A stretch of DNA of 64,000 nucleotides from positions 1-64,000 of the forward strand of contig JAAELY010000497.1 of the NCBI GenBank assembly GCA_024226335.1, in the 5' to 3' direction. This DNA is from a bacterium. Its GTDB lineage: Bacteria; Myxococcota_A; UBA9160; SZUA-336. Positions 36,901-44,744 of this stretch are shown in pieces (the stretch's first letter is position 1; every line of letters starts with the position of its first letter). The translations under genes and the position numbers were made by a program. The notes under the pieces are model-generated. The model did no database searches and was not told the DNA's origin. It was given only the letters and a program-made list of their open reading frames with translations.

Positions 36901-38660
36901 CAGGAACCGAGGAAGCACCTCAACTCGGCCGCGCAGCCCGTCTTGCTGCGACTGCAGCGCTCGAACAACAACGCAATGCGGAAGCGTATCGCCACCTGGA
37001 ACTCGCGCTCGATGAATCACCCGACGACGTCGAGGCACTCGACGCGATGGCCGACCTGAGCCTTCGCCTTGGCGCGCCGGAGCGAGCACGTGATTGCCTC
37101 GACTCCCGGCTCGCGAACATGGACCTCAGTCCCGAGGAGCGCGCTGAGCGCCTGCTCAAACTCGCGCAGGCCTGCGAAGGCTCGAAGCAACTCGATCGAG
37201 CTGCGGCCGCCCTCGAAGAAGCGGTCGCGTTGCATCCCGACGATGAGGTCTCGCGCGCCCGCGCAGTGGACCTGCTGGAACGCATCGGAGAATCCGACCG
37301 AGCCGTGGTCCAGCTCGACGGCTGGATGCGCGCTGCTCCGGAAGACTTCAACGGACGTCTCGCTCTGCGCGCGGCACAGCTCGAGTTGTCCGGTGGCAAT
37401 CGGCGGGAAGCGCGAAACCGTCTCGAACACCTCGTCCTCGAACCCGGCGCACCTGCCGAAGCGTGGGTTGAACTCGCTCGCCTTACCCTCGACGACGACG
37501 GAGCCTCAGCCGCACTCGAAGTAACCGAACGCGGGCTCGAAACACTCCCGGAAAGCGAGCGAGGCACGCTCCTCTGGCTCGACACGCAGTCATTGGAGTC
37601 CCTGGGTCGCATCCCCGAAGCCGCGCGTCGCGCCTGCGAGACGCTGCACGCGGACCCGGCCAACGTGGCAGCCGCACAACTCCTGGCGGCGCATCTGGGC
37701 AAGGTCGGAGACTGGGCCGGTCCGGTGAAACAACTCGAACGCACACTCGACGTCGCTCACCCGACCCGCCCGGTGGAATCAGAACTCTGGGAAGCCATCG
37801 GCCGGGCCTACGCGGGACCACTCGAAGACCTCGAACGGGCGCAGTTGTGTTACCGCCGCTCACTGGAGTGCAACCCCTTGCGCGCGAGCGCGCGCGAAGC
37901 TCTCGCCGATACGACCGCCTTCGATCCGGCCGCCCATCGCGAGTCGATCCGCCTGCACAGAGACCTGCTCGAAGAGTACCCGGCGCGCCTGGGCAGCTGG
38001 CGCTCGATAGAACACATGGGACAGCACTGGCGGCGCGACCGAGCCCAGCAGACCTGCATCGCGGTCTTGCGCGCACTCGGTTCGCACGTCGACAACTGGG
38101 ATCCCGACCGGCCACTCAGCGTGATGGCCGAGACCGGACCGAGTTCCGATCCGGGAGTGTCGGGCGCCACGGAGCTATTGCTCGCCCTCGAAGAAGTTTC
38201 AGCGCTCCCGAAGGTTTCAGGAACGCCCTCTCTCACTGGGCTGCCGGTCTGGGCGCGCAAGGAGATCGCGAAGATCATTGGCGCGGCCTGGGATCTACCC
38301 GACGACACGCTGCGCGGCATCTGGGTCAAACCCGATGACGAGAGCAACGACGAACTTCCGCGCCGGGCACGCCGGCGTCTGAAGCGCGCACTCAGTTCGA
38401 TCGACGCAGACGCAGTTCGTCGACTCGATCCGATGATCTGGCGAGAGCAGATCGTGGCTCAAGCCGCGGCCTCTGCGCTGCAGAGTGGCAGCGTCGCATT
38501 GGGCGACATACTGCCCGACCTGATCGAACTCTGGCCCGAGACCGCGCACCTGGACCTGCGTCACGGCGGAAGCATGTCGGCGACCATCCAGTCCTGCCCG
38601 CCGGCGCGCAGCCTGCTCCTGCGCATCGGCGAAGCCGCGATCGCAGGACTCGGACTCTAG
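30939..38660 (+). CDS. Giant TPR-like repeat protein, 2,573 residues
   Basis: A single uninterrupted frame of 7,722 bases. It is a helical-repeat protein almost throughout: dozens of TPR-like units with the A/Y/L/G/A spacing and L-x-DP junctions (AVDPEHVEAL, RLDPVCDRAQ, DLDPECPTAL, KRDPQWTQAL). Many are arranged as longer units in which a variable helical pair (ERLGRHTERADVLARR type) alternates with a classical TPR. There is no signal peptide, membrane helix or enzymatic motif, so a cytoplasmic scaffold is likely. The last ~200 residues (from about WDPDRPLSVMAETG) are not TPR-like and may be a distinct domain. The GTG start at 30939 follows GAAGAG; ATG 30978 is an alternative. Unknown function. 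Confidence 0.9.
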   Translation: MDSNHPPTSDTPDMKRLLESFSVDPADTAAFQTLEERLFLDSSWSQLAGVYECRVSVLSPEDPQRVDVLLRLAGVLHEKLSDDPGAQRYYQEVLAVDPEHVEALGALRRLHAEHGELTQAVQISEIEESLSLPPKQRARVLTEIGELWLKMGDCAEAQRRFDQALRLDPVCDRAQAGCAALAEAEGRLDEAILLNERRLEGLSGPIRYKVMEHLATLLPDSESDRIRTLLREVVRVSPERRKAIERLLDIEQADANWDRVDELQRRLFTIVHDPVEKLFLAQEAGLQQLEQAGNMDAAKHWVECANEIGPNDVGVQKLRARILRKAGNTDGVIDALEKLLEANGASPMTMLEVAVLHERSGDPERAVDWLERLLDCEPNDDEALAVMDRCLERLGRHTERADVLARRANQTENASDAAAMFMRLGELRAQTLNDPQAAESAYKSALERLPSDKHAISALSEMLRKSERFEELATLVENLACIPESGNCSELWCELGAIRIEHLDDVGGARSAFLAALDLDPECPTALRGLRQIAERSSDPTSLVEACERELSLDPPTPRKIELLREMCGALRSAGDLPGALRTARRWIDVEAAPDPLIALCEVAREMGDVETERSNLQGLESLLGNAPKRRALVLTRLGDLTLEQPDPDALETAADWYRESLSLAANPALRSRLIDLLRRTRQLPELVRELREQLHDVEEPEQLEIRVELARALAETGDLSAAVDELRPVFANDPSDTDPADLLESLLAEQDRMDELVEMLALRLEHERAIPLRRELAHRQAGLLLDGMGRSADAVAVLRDLADPSRAGQLEDLFSRALEAGGTSDEHETWLSMRESHVDGPERASLLLRLASLQEGSGQVTEALGTLRRARRYADTAQASAIKSAVLALLRTHGSPREQLEFLDQILEDSETPAERAAFRIERARLWAESLGEPEKAIEDLEQATREAPLGLEDLRLVATLYSRTDNPVQHLEALQTLAKRTEDAAERRATQLEIAEIFISGPSQLRSTAEATHLLEGLLEADSSDREAHDLIASVYEAEGRTADLCHRLASRLEQDGLFDDERMSIALRLGRMQLNMGQAQVACSTLRIAREGSPNSAIDELLLSALDAADDLPGRIALCEELAMQASGAESLRWLRRWLNAMEAAGEPTQARLAVVERILEQTPDDPELNEARLPMLRELASHETLAEVLESSLRRPEALTPARRRLHVLETLQLLEGPLAEPERALQLIEREVDGDAGLAMRGARLARKLDDPTREAALLHPLAGSHVENPAPDAVRRLALALWRAGEAVEAEPLLWDALVDYPSNRELLAALETVVRRRDDPLSLLRLLDARFPLESGTDRLTIAREGFEAAEGARRPQDSLRWIRRLQALDQLNPSVLQRWLGLELEVGDRPGTLGALRALSEATDDPAELADLLAQEGSLHLERGQLALARDEYREALATSPKPRAEWLETLNTIMDRLGETAERVDVLRDLSQHPDLDAEARVAYQKQRIELLGSHPDLREEAALELRVLIDSDPGSNRDDQVDLMRDLLELYEQLGRLSEWCTLAERLAPFLPGDEARRLERRIAEHLTHPLCATDEAIAAWERVLERDPNDADALSALEQLLSGPGNEARRVPVLERLATAGGPPREQVMLEVADLRWHALGDARAALSAVDGALSINPDIPAAQLLRSELCERLDRPEEEEAALRAVLESGRQLPNAADSWLRIAELAAAKPNNKDAAIEALERGLQLDPSAGFARRGRGILERVGAWQRAADLLRIEIAEIPEKDCARLLRRLARIEWDELENAREACEALEALAEVDLPTADDYDRWSDALAVCFRWNDAISKRRLALESMADLATAQGWFDLAQQTLEHMDDATRALDACDRALQCDPTFNEALSLRAQLHARLDAPAMELEDTLRLAEHVDNDAEAADAYTKAARLSRGRLGDDARAWALYRKALKRDPQWTQALLGAGEIALERGEWNEAERMFGLACSLLPGTEEAPQLGRAARLAATAALEQQRNAEAYRHLELALDESPDDVEALDAMADLSLRLGAPERARDCLDSRLANMDLSPEERAERLLKLAQACEGSKQLDRAAAALEEAVALHPDDEVSRARAVDLLERIGESDRAVVQLDGWMRAAPEDFNGRLALRAAQLELSGGNRREARNRLEHLVLEPGAPAEAWVELARLTLDDDGASAALEVTERGLETLPESERGTLLWLDTQSLESLGRIPEAARRACETLHADPANVAAAQLLAAHLGKVGDWAGPVKQLERTLDVAHPTRPVESELWEAIGRAYAGPLEDLERAQLCYRRSLECNPLRASAREALADTTAFDPAAHRESIRLHRDLLEEYPARLGSWRSIEHMGQHWRRDRAQQTCIAVLRALGSHVDNWDPDRPLSVMAETGPSSDPGVSGATELLLALEEVSALPKVSGTPSLTGLPVWARKEIAKIIGAAWDLPDDTLRGIWVKPDDESNDELPRRARRRLKRALSSIDADAVRRLDPMIWREQIVAQAAASALQSGSVALGDILPDLIELWPETAHLDLRHGGSMSATIQSCPPARSLLLRIGEAAIAGLGL

Positions 38661-38993
38661 CCGGTCGCGAAAGATCCCCGGGCCGAGGCACGCGTGTGGA
38701 TTTCGTTCGGCCTCGAGGCACTCTAGCCGCCCAGTAGTGCATCTACTGCTCGTTTCAGGAACGAAGAACGCACACGAAAGACATCGTCCAGGGACGGGAG
38801 TGGCGTTTTCGCTGCCGGCCCGCCCGCATCTCTCGCCACTGTGCGCAAAGAGACGAGCATTTGATTGGAGCGGACGGGACCCTTTTCTTGTCGGCGACGT
38901 TTGAACGCCGACGGGGGAAAGGTCCCGCCCGCCCGCCCGAACCAGTGGGATCGGGGCTAGCGGGTACGAGCCGAGCTTATGCGCGCGTGTCGC
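38661..38993. other. 333-base convergent intergenic region
   Basis: No convincing gene. It lies between the 3' ends of the giant TPR gene and lpxC. It holds a small hairpin (CAGTAG at 38732-38737 pairing with CTACTG at 38743-38748) and the larger stem-loop at 38870-38932 listed separately. Confidence 0.7.
38870..38932. terminator. Compound hairpin between convergent genes, candidate bidirectional terminator
   Basis: The outer arms 38870-38885 and 38918-38932 pair as 4+7+3 bp (GCGG, CGGGACC, TTT) with one mismatch and one bulge. Inside, GTCGGCG (38890-38896) pairs perfectly with CGCCGAC (38906-38912) around a 9-base loop. The A/T flank of the outer stem gives short T tracts on either strand. 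Position between two converging transcripts supports the role. Confidence 0.55.
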
Positions 38994-39923
38994 TCAGGAG
39001 CGAACAAGTGCCGGGCGACTGAGTCCGCGGGGTGCGGCCTCTCGCTCCGGTGTGGCTGGGCCGGGGACCTCGACGGTCCAACAGCTCGGGTTGGCGCGAA
39101 TCTCTGCGACCAGCGCCTGGTGCAACGCATGACCGCTGCGCATGGCCTTGACGTGTCCCTGAAGGGGCAGCCCCAAAAGGGCCAGATCGCCGACCAGGTC
39201 GAGAATCTTGTGACGGACGAACTCGTCCTTGAAGCGCAAGCCGTCGGCGTTGAGTACGCGGGCCTCGTCGAGGACGATGGCGTTCTGCAAGCTTCCACCG
39301 AGCGCCAGGCCCGCGGCCTGGAGTTGCTGAACGTCTCTGAGAAAACCAAAAGTGCGCGCCGGTGCGATCGCGCGCGAGTAGACTTCACGGGTGATCTTCA
39401 TGGCCTGCAGGGACTGCTGACCGATGGCCGGATGCGGATAGTCGATCGAAACAGTGGTCTTGAACTCACGCGAGGGAATGACCCGCACCCAGCGGTTTCC
39501 ATCCCTCACTTCGATCGGCTTGCGGATGACCAGGCTGCGACGCATGCGTCGCAACGGACGCAGGCCGGCTTGCTGAATCAGGTAGACCCATGGCGCGGCG
39601 CTGCCATCCATGATCGGCAACTCGGGCCCGGCGACCTCGACGGTGCAATTGTCGACGCCCATGCCGCGCAGAGCTGAAATCAGGTGCTCGATGGTCGAAA
39701 GACGGACATCGTCGTTGCCCAGAGTGGTGGCCAGTCGGGTATCGACGACCCACTCGGCCCGCGCAGGAAACCGCACCTGCCGGCCCTGGTCGGTCCGTGA
39801 GAAAAGAATTCCGGTTCCGGCAGCTGCCGGCCGGAGCACCACGTCGACGGGCTTCCCGGTATGCAGACCGATGCCGGTGCATTGAACCCGTGTCCCGAGC
39901 GTGTGCTCGACGTTTTTGAACAA
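38994..39923 (-). CDS. lpxC: UDP-3-O-acyl-N-acetylglucosamine deacetylase
   Basis: 309 residues from TTG 39923, with GGAGGG six bases upstream; the longer frame back to 40013 lacks family similarity. Typical blocks: VQCTGIGLHTGKPV, ATTLGNDDVRLSTIEHLISAL (first zinc His), PIMDGSAAPWVY, ARTFGFLRDVQ and HKILDLVGDLALLG (second His and Asp zinc ligands). It catalyses the committed step of lipid A synthesis, so the organism has LPS and an outer membrane. About 25 C-terminal residues (PSCWTVEVPGPATPEREAAP) extend past the usual end. Confidence 0.96.
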   Translation of the reverse strand: MFKNVEHTLGTRVQCTGIGLHTGKPVDVVLRPAAAGTGILFSRTDQGRQVRFPARAEWVVDTRLATTLGNDDVRLSTIEHLISALRGMGVDNCTVEVAGPELPIMDGSAAPWVYLIQQAGLRPLRRMRRSLVIRKPIEVRDGNRWVRVIPSREFKTTVSIDYPHPAIGQQSLQAMKITREVYSRAIAPARTFGFLRDVQQLQAAGLALGGSLQNAIVLDEARVLNADGLRFKDEFVRHKILDLVGDLALLGLPLQGHVKAMRSGHALHQALVAEIRANPSCWTVEVPGPATPEREAAPRGLSRPALVRS

Positions 39924-39984
39924 ACTCTGCCCTCCACAACCTGATCTGATGCAGCTGTTACCCCCCACTCGGGCAACCCACGGC

Positions 39985-40013
39985 AGGTTAGGACTGAGCA
40001 ACCTGCGTGCCAA
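39985..40013 (-). promoter_or_regulatory. Candidate sigma70-type promoter for lpxC
   Basis: On the minus strand TTGGCA (40013-40008), a 17-base spacer and TAACCT (39990-39985). The predicted start falls near 39978, giving a leader of about 55 bases to the TTG start. The rest of the 318-base gap (39924-40241) holds no gene; it also has an 8-bp inverted repeat (ACGCTAGC at 40036-40043 and GCTAGCGT at 40105-40112). Confidence 0.38.
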
Positions 40014-40065
40014 CTGCGCGAAGCGGGCGTCAATAACGCTAGCCTCGGATAAACTGATCGGATTC

Positions 40066-40081
40066 GGTGACTTGGATCACA
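40066..40081. promoter_or_regulatory. CRP/FNR-like palindromic site upstream of lpxC
   Basis: GGTGA-CTTGGA-TCACA matches the CRP-family pattern TGTGA-N6-TCACA at nine of ten positions. It is centred about 95 bases upstream of the predicted lpxC transcription start. No CRP-family regulator gene is in the window, so the regulator is unknown. A 16-base palindrome can arise by chance. Confidence 0.35.
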
Positions 40082-40217
40082 ATTCTGCGCTGGCGCTACA
40101 TTCCGCTAGCGTCACATTCCCGCTTCGAAGAGCGAACGGCAGTGACGTTCGCATTACGGCGTGATGCCAAGCTCACGATTTCGCTGCATCGCGAAGCGCT
40201 TCGAAGCCGCTGGCTAC

Positions 40218-40233
40218 GGGTGAAAAATCACCC
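40218..40233 (-). terminator. Hairpin just after the kinase stop codon
   Basis: GGGTGA (40218-40223), loop AAAA, TCACCC (40228-40233): a perfect 6-bp stem 9 bases beyond the stop codon of the minus-strand kinase gene. No T-run follows, so intrinsic termination is doubtful; 3'-end protection is another reading. Confidence 0.4.
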
Positions 40234-40241
40234 GCATCGTC

Positions 40242-42905
40242 CTACTTCCCGGTGAGGCGGTCGACCTCTTCCACCAGTTCACCGGCGGATTGGTAGCGCG
40301 CGGCCGGATCCTTCTCCAGACACTTCAAGATCAGGTCCGCAAGCGAGCGCGGGAGATCGGGCTTGACGCTCACCGGGTCCGGCGGAGCCGTGTGTACGTG
40401 GTGGTAGGGCACGTTTCCCTTCTGGAAGGGAAGTTGACCGGTCGCTAGTTCGAACAGCGTCACGCCCAACGAATAGATGTCGGTGCGATGATCGACGTTC
40501 TGCCCCAGGGTCTGCTCCGGCGACATATAGAACGGTGTACCGGAGATGAGTGTGGTGGTGTTGCGAACCTCTTCGATCAACTTCGCGAGGCCGAAGTCCA
40601 TGATCTTGACCTGCTTGTCGGCCGCCCACATGGTATTCGCAGTCTTGATGTCGCGATGCACGACGCGCTTGGTGTGTGCATACGAGAGGGCGGAAGCCAT
40701 CTGCCTCAAGATGTAGATGACTCCGCCGGGAGCGACTTCTCCGCGATGCCGCAGGATCTCTTTGAGAGTCGTGCCCTGCACATACTCCATGGCGATGTAA
40801 AAACCGCGCTCGGAATCTCCGGCGTCGTAGACGGTGACGATGTTAGGGTGGTTCAGTTGCGCGGCGGCCTTGGCCTCACGCAGGAAATTCCGCAGCGCGT
40901 TCGGGTTGCCGCGCAATCCCTCGGGCAAGACCTTGAAGGCGATCTCCCGCTCCAGCACGGAGTCACGTGCCAGATAGACAACACCCATTCCGCCGCGACC
41001 GAGTTCTCGCTCGATCTCGTAGCGATTTTCCGTGGGGGCCATCTGCGGGATTCCTGTCCCGTTTGTCTGAGGGCCGGTGGACGGGTTCTGGCGCTGGTTC
41101 TCGGCGTTCTCCTTCCACTCGGCAAGCAGCGCCGACGCATCCCGGTAGTGGTAGTCGAAGCTGAGGATCCCTTCGAAGATTTCGATGGCGCCAGAAAAGT
41201 CGCCCTTGCGCGCCTTCGCACGACCTAGCTCATAATTGGCTTCGACGGTCGTGCGCGTGATGGCCGTCTCGCCCGCGGCTTCCTCGAATTTCTTGACCGA
41301 AAGGCTGTGCATGCCCTTTTCTTCGAATACCCGACCGAGAAGCGAGCAGGCTTCGGAGTAGTTGCCGTCATCCGGTTCGACCTGCTGGAGCAGACGAATC
41401 GCTTCATCGGGCTTGCCTTGATCGGCCCAGACCTTGCCTGCTTCGAAGAGTTTCTCGGCCTTCTCCAGCAACTCGGCGCGGCGCTCGTGGTCCCCACTCT
41501 CGGAAAAACAATCGGCCGCCTGATCGAACTGACCACCGGCTTCAAAGGCCTCGGCTGCGCGCGTCGCACAGCCGGCCGCGCGAAACACCTCGGCGGCAGC
41601 TGAGTAGTCTTCTGCGAGCCAGTACTGCTCGCCGGACTCTTCGAAGCGCTCGACCTTTCGAAACAGGTCCCCTGCGGCACCGTGTTCCCCGGCATTGACC
41701 AGGTGCTCCGCGGCCTCTGCGTCGTTTCCCTTGTCGCGCATGTATTCGCCGAGACAGCGAGCTGCACCCGTCGAGTCACCACTGCGTTCGAGTGCCTTGG
41801 CGGCGAGATCGCCGCGCCCCACCCTCAAGAAGAGTTCCGCGGAGCGCTCGTATTCACCGCGCTGGAAAGCAACCTTGGCCGCGTGCCCGTACGCTCCCGC
41901 GCGAAAGAGAATGCTCTCGGCCTCTTCGAAACGCTCGAGTTTGAACAGCAGTTCGCCCGCCTTGCGCGCGATACCCCGCAGATCCTTGGTTTTTGCGTCG
42001 TTCTGCTGGAGGGCACCACCGCCTTCTTCCGTGAAGGCGGCGACCAGTTCATCGGCCGCTTCTGGCTCGCATCCCGATTTGAGAAACGCCTGCGCAGCGT
42101 GGCGATGAAAACCGATCTCGCTGTAGCACTGTCCGGCTTCGCGGAAGCATTCCGCGCGCTCGAACATCTCGCCCGCAACGGAGCGCTTGTCTGCGGACAG
42201 ATAGCACTCGGCCGCTTCCTTGAAACGCTCGAGCTGCGCATAGATCGCACCCGCAGCTTCGTGACGTTCCGCCTGGCCGTAGAGATCGGCCGCCTCTTCG
42301 AAGCGGTTCTGCCCGTGGCGGACCTCCGCAGCGCGGCTCAGCAGTTCTCCTCGGATGAAGACCTCGGTGGCGTCATCCTTCAGATTCTGATCGAGTAGAA
42401 ATTCCGCGGCCGCCTCCGGCCCCGCTTCGGCTTCGAGCGCTTGCGCGGCTTTCAGGAGCTTTTTTCGGTCCTTTTTCGGCAGAGTCTCGATCGCGTCTTC
42501 GATCGTCTCGAGAGCGGCCGATTCGGCGTCGTCCTTCGCCCCCTTCCGATCCGCTGAGCGCCCGGTGCCTCTCTTACGGGGCCAGACGGCCAGGCCCAGG
42601 CTCAGAATACCGAAGGCGAGGACGGCAGCGTGAATCGGACGGGGAGCCAGGCTTTCAGCGATCTCCACGAAGCGAACTGCATTGCCCTTGAATGCGTCGA
42701 TTTCGGTGGATTTCATGCCGCGCTCGATGGCCGTCTGACTGAGTTCCTCCGGCCACTCGCGCTTGAGCTTGGTCGCCCATTCAGGTCCGTTCGAGTGAAA
42801 GACCAGACCTGTCCCTCCCGCTAGGAACAGGGGGACGGCAATCAGGAACGCGAGGATTCGCATGGCGGTTCGCACGTGGATTTCATCGTCCGAAACAGTC
42901 GCCAC
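40242..42905 (-). CDS. Membrane Ser/Thr protein kinase with a 13-residue helical repeat array
   Basis: 887 residues from GTG 42905 (ATG 42863 also possible; neither has a good ribosome-binding site). Two N-terminal membrane helices (about 16-38 and 91-109) flank a ~50-residue periplasmic loop. Residues 192-501 hold about twenty exact 13-residue units of form A-[AG]-x-x-[FLY]-x-x-[AG]-x-x-[FY]-x-E, such as AAEVFRAAGCATR, AAEAFEAGGQFDQ, AADCFSESGDHER. There are insertions at 283-315 and one 17-residue unit at 381-397. Kinase domain 628-887: P-loop GRGGMG, Lys658, HRDIKTAN (Thr replaces the usual Pro), DFG 770-772, MSPEQ. An active PASTA-less Hanks-type kinase is expected. Last gene of yebC-ruvCAB-TSUP-kinase. 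Confidence 0.93.
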   Translation of the reverse strand: MATVSDDEIHVRTAMRILAFLIAVPLFLAGGTGLVFHSNGPEWATKLKREWPEELSQTAIERGMKSTEIDAFKGNAVRFVEIAESLAPRPIHAAVLAFGILSLGLAVWPRKRGTGRSADRKGAKDDAESAALETIEDAIETLPKKDRKKLLKAAQALEAEAGPEAAAEFLLDQNLKDDATEVFIRGELLSRAAEVRHGQNRFEEAADLYGQAERHEAAGAIYAQLERFKEAAECYLSADKRSVAGEMFERAECFREAGQCYSEIGFHRHAAQAFLKSGCEPEAADELVAAFTEEGGGALQQNDAKTKDLRGIARKAGELLFKLERFEEAESILFRAGAYGHAAKVAFQRGEYERSAELFLRVGRGDLAAKALERSGDSTGAARCLGEYMRDKGNDAEAAEHLVNAGEHGAAGDLFRKVERFEESGEQYWLAEDYSAAAEVFRAAGCATRAAEAFEAGGQFDQAADCFSESGDHERRAELLEKAEKLFEAGKVWADQGKPDEAIRLLQQVEPDDGNYSEACSLLGRVFEEKGMHSLSVKKFEEAAGETAITRTTVEANYELGRAKARKGDFSGAIEIFEGILSFDYHYRDASALLAEWKENAENQRQNPSTGPQTNGTGIPQMAPTENRYEIERELGRGGMGVVYLARDSVLEREIAFKVLPEGLRGNPNALRNFLREAKAAAQLNHPNIVTVYDAGDSERGFYIAMEYVQGTTLKEILRHRGEVAPGGVIYILRQMASALSYAHTKRVVHRDIKTANTMWAADKQVKIMDFGLAKLIEEVRNTTTLISGTPFYMSPEQTLGQNVDHRTDIYSLGVTLFELATGQLPFQKGNVPYHHVHTAPPDPVSVKPDLPRSLADLILKCLEKDPAARYQSAGELVEEVDRLTGK

Positions 42906-42942
42906 GTTGAGCGAATCGGACGCTTGAGATCGTCTCGCGCTG

Positions 42943-43680
42943 TCAGTTTCCAGGGGCCAGCAAAAGCCGGAAGGCGAGGCCGATCACCGCGAGCGTCAAG
43001 ACCGGACGGATGAGACGTTCACCGACACGTGCGCCAAACCGAGACCCAGCGTACCCACCGAGTCCCGAACCGACCGCGAGCACTGCACCGTAAACCCAGC
43101 GCACTTTATCGGCCCAAGCGAACTGCACGAGTGCAATCGCCGTGAGAGCCGCGACCAGCACGACCTTGACGCTATTGGCGCGCACCAGGTCGAGACCCCC
43201 GGCGGCGGCCAGCGCCAGCAACAGTGGAATGCCGATCCCCGCCTGGATTGCACCGCCGTACAACCCGATCCCGAAGTACAGCAGTTGGCGCAGCCAGAAT
43301 GGCAAACCGGCCCCTGAAGTCGGGCCCGACTCCCTGGGTTTGGGATTCCAGAGAATGATCGGCAGGGCCGCGAGCATGATCAGGCCAAACGCCCGACCGA
43401 ACTCGCGATCGGGTACGTGGGATGCGACGTACGCGCCGATCCAGGAACCGAGCAGAGCCGCCGGTAGTACGCGCACGGCGGTTCCCATTTCGCGCACACC
43501 TTCCTGACGAAAGCCGGCGACCGCCGAGACGCTTTGCACGAACACGGCGAGTCGGTTGGTAGCGTTGGCCACCGTCGGTGGCAGACCGACCATCACCAGC
43601 AGCGGCACGGTGAGAAAAGAGCCTCCTCCCGCCAGCGTGTTGATGAATCCCGCGACCAGCCCGCCTGCGATCAACAGCAC
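42943..43680 (-). CDS. TSUP-family (TauE/SafE) membrane transporter
   Basis: 245 residues with about seven or eight hydrophobic segments. The family repeat is visible twice: GLVAGFINTLAGGGSFLTVP near the start and LYGGAIQAGIGIPLLLALAAA in the middle, both followed by a helix with ANATNRLAV or RANSVKVVL. Members export sulfite, sulfoacetate or related organosulfur anions; the substrate here is unknown. Start GTG 43680 follows GAG at six bases and lies 24 bases after the ruvB stop, so it is likely cotranscribed with ruvCAB. Confidence 0.9.
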   Translation of the reverse strand: MLLIAGGLVAGFINTLAGGGSFLTVPLLVMVGLPPTVANATNRLAVFVQSVSAVAGFRQEGVREMGTAVRVLPAALLGSWIGAYVASHVPDREFGRAFGLIMLAALPIILWNPKPRESGPTSGAGLPFWLRQLLYFGIGLYGGAIQAGIGIPLLLALAAAGGLDLVRANSVKVVLVAALTAIALVQFAWADKVRWVYGAVLAVGSGLGGYAGSRFGARVGERLIRPVLTLAVIGLAFRLLLAPGN

Positions 43681-43703
43681 GACGTGCTCGATCGGGGGCA
43701 GGC

Positions 43704-44744
43704 TCAGAGCAGCCGGCCCTGGCGCGTGGCGGGATTTCCGGGCGTGCCCGGGGATATGCCGAAGTGCTCGAACGCCCGCACCGTCGCCACACGCCCGCGC
43801 GGCGTGCGGTCGAGGAATCCCTCCTGGATCAGAAACGGCTCGTAGATATCTTCGATCGTGCCTTTGTCCTCGCCGATCGCCGCAGCCAGTGTGTCGATAC
43901 CGACCGGACCACCCGCGTACTTCTCGATCAGCGCCAGGAGCAGCTCGCGATCCATGCGATCGAAGCCCGCTTCATCCACCTCGAGTTGATCGAGCGCATG
44001 GCGCGCGATCGCGAGCGTGATCTTTCCCTCGCCCTCGACTTCCGCATAGTCGCGCACGCGCCGCAGCAAGCGGTTCGACAGACGCGGCGTACCGCGCGAA
44101 CGGCTCGCAATCTCGAGGGCACCTTCGGGAGCGGTGGGCACGTCGAGAATGCGCGCGCTGCGTTCGATGATACGCACGAGATCCGCGGGAGGGTAATACG
44201 CCAGCCGCGAAATCACGCCGAAGCGGTCGCGCAGCGGCGACGTCAACAGACCCGCGCGCGTGGTCGCACCGATCAGAGTGAAGTGCGGCAGATCGATCTT
44301 GACCGTCTGCGCGGAAGGTCCCTGCCCGATGATCAGATCGAGTTTGTAGTCCTCCATCGCGGGATACAGGATCTCCTCGATCGCCGGGTGGAGTCGATGG
44401 ATCTCGTCGATGAACAGCACACCACCCGGTTCCAGATTGGTCAGGATGGCAGCCAGGTCACCGGCCCGTTCGATCACAGGCCCCGCCGTCACCCGCAGCG
44501 GCGCATCCATCTCGCGAGCAATCACGTGGGCGAGAGCGGTCTTGCCCAGGCCGGGTGGGCCGTAGAAGAGCGTATGGTCCAGGGACTGGCGGCGATCTCG
44601 CGCCGCCTGGATGAACACGCGCAGGTTCGAGACCAGGCGTTCCTGACCTACGAACTCCTCGAGGCTGGCGGGACGAAGCTGCTCCTCGACACCGTGTTCC
44701 AGGTCATCGGGTTCGGGTTCGAGAACTTCATCCCGCTGCGACAC
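43704..44744 (-). CDS. ruvB: Holliday junction branch migration ATPase RuvB
   Basis: 346 residues. [21 protein letters not shown] leads to Walker [13 protein letters not shown], Walker [12 protein letters not shown], sensor 1 [21 protein letters not shown], and the winged-helix C-terminus ([15 protein letters not shown] ... RTPRGRVAT). It forms the hexameric motor on RuvA-bound Holliday junctions. Start GTG 44744 lies inside ruvA with a 17-base overlap. Confidence 0.98.
   Translation of the reverse strand: MSQRDEVLEPEPDDLEHGVEEQLRPASLEEFVGQERLVSNLRVFIQAARDRRQSLDHTLFYGPPGLGKTALAHVIAREMDAPLRVTAGPVIERAGDLAAILTNLEPGGVLFIDEIHRLHPAIEEILYPAMEDYKLDLIIGQGPSAQTVKIDLPHFTLIGATTRAGLLTSPLRDRFGVISRLAYYPPADLVRIIERSARILDVPTAPEGALEIASRSRGTPRLSNRLLRRVRDYAEVEGEGKITLAIARHALDQLEVDEAGFDRMDRELLLALIEKYAGGPVGIDTLAAAIGEDKGTIEDIYEPFLIQEGFLDRTPRGRVATVRAFEHFGISPGTPGNPATRQGRLL

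Noticed and set aside
40105-40112. GCTAGCGT/ACGCTAGC inverted repeat as a riboswitch or attachment site
   Set aside because: Arms are only 8 bp and 61 bases apart, with no integrase, tRNA or conserved RNA core.
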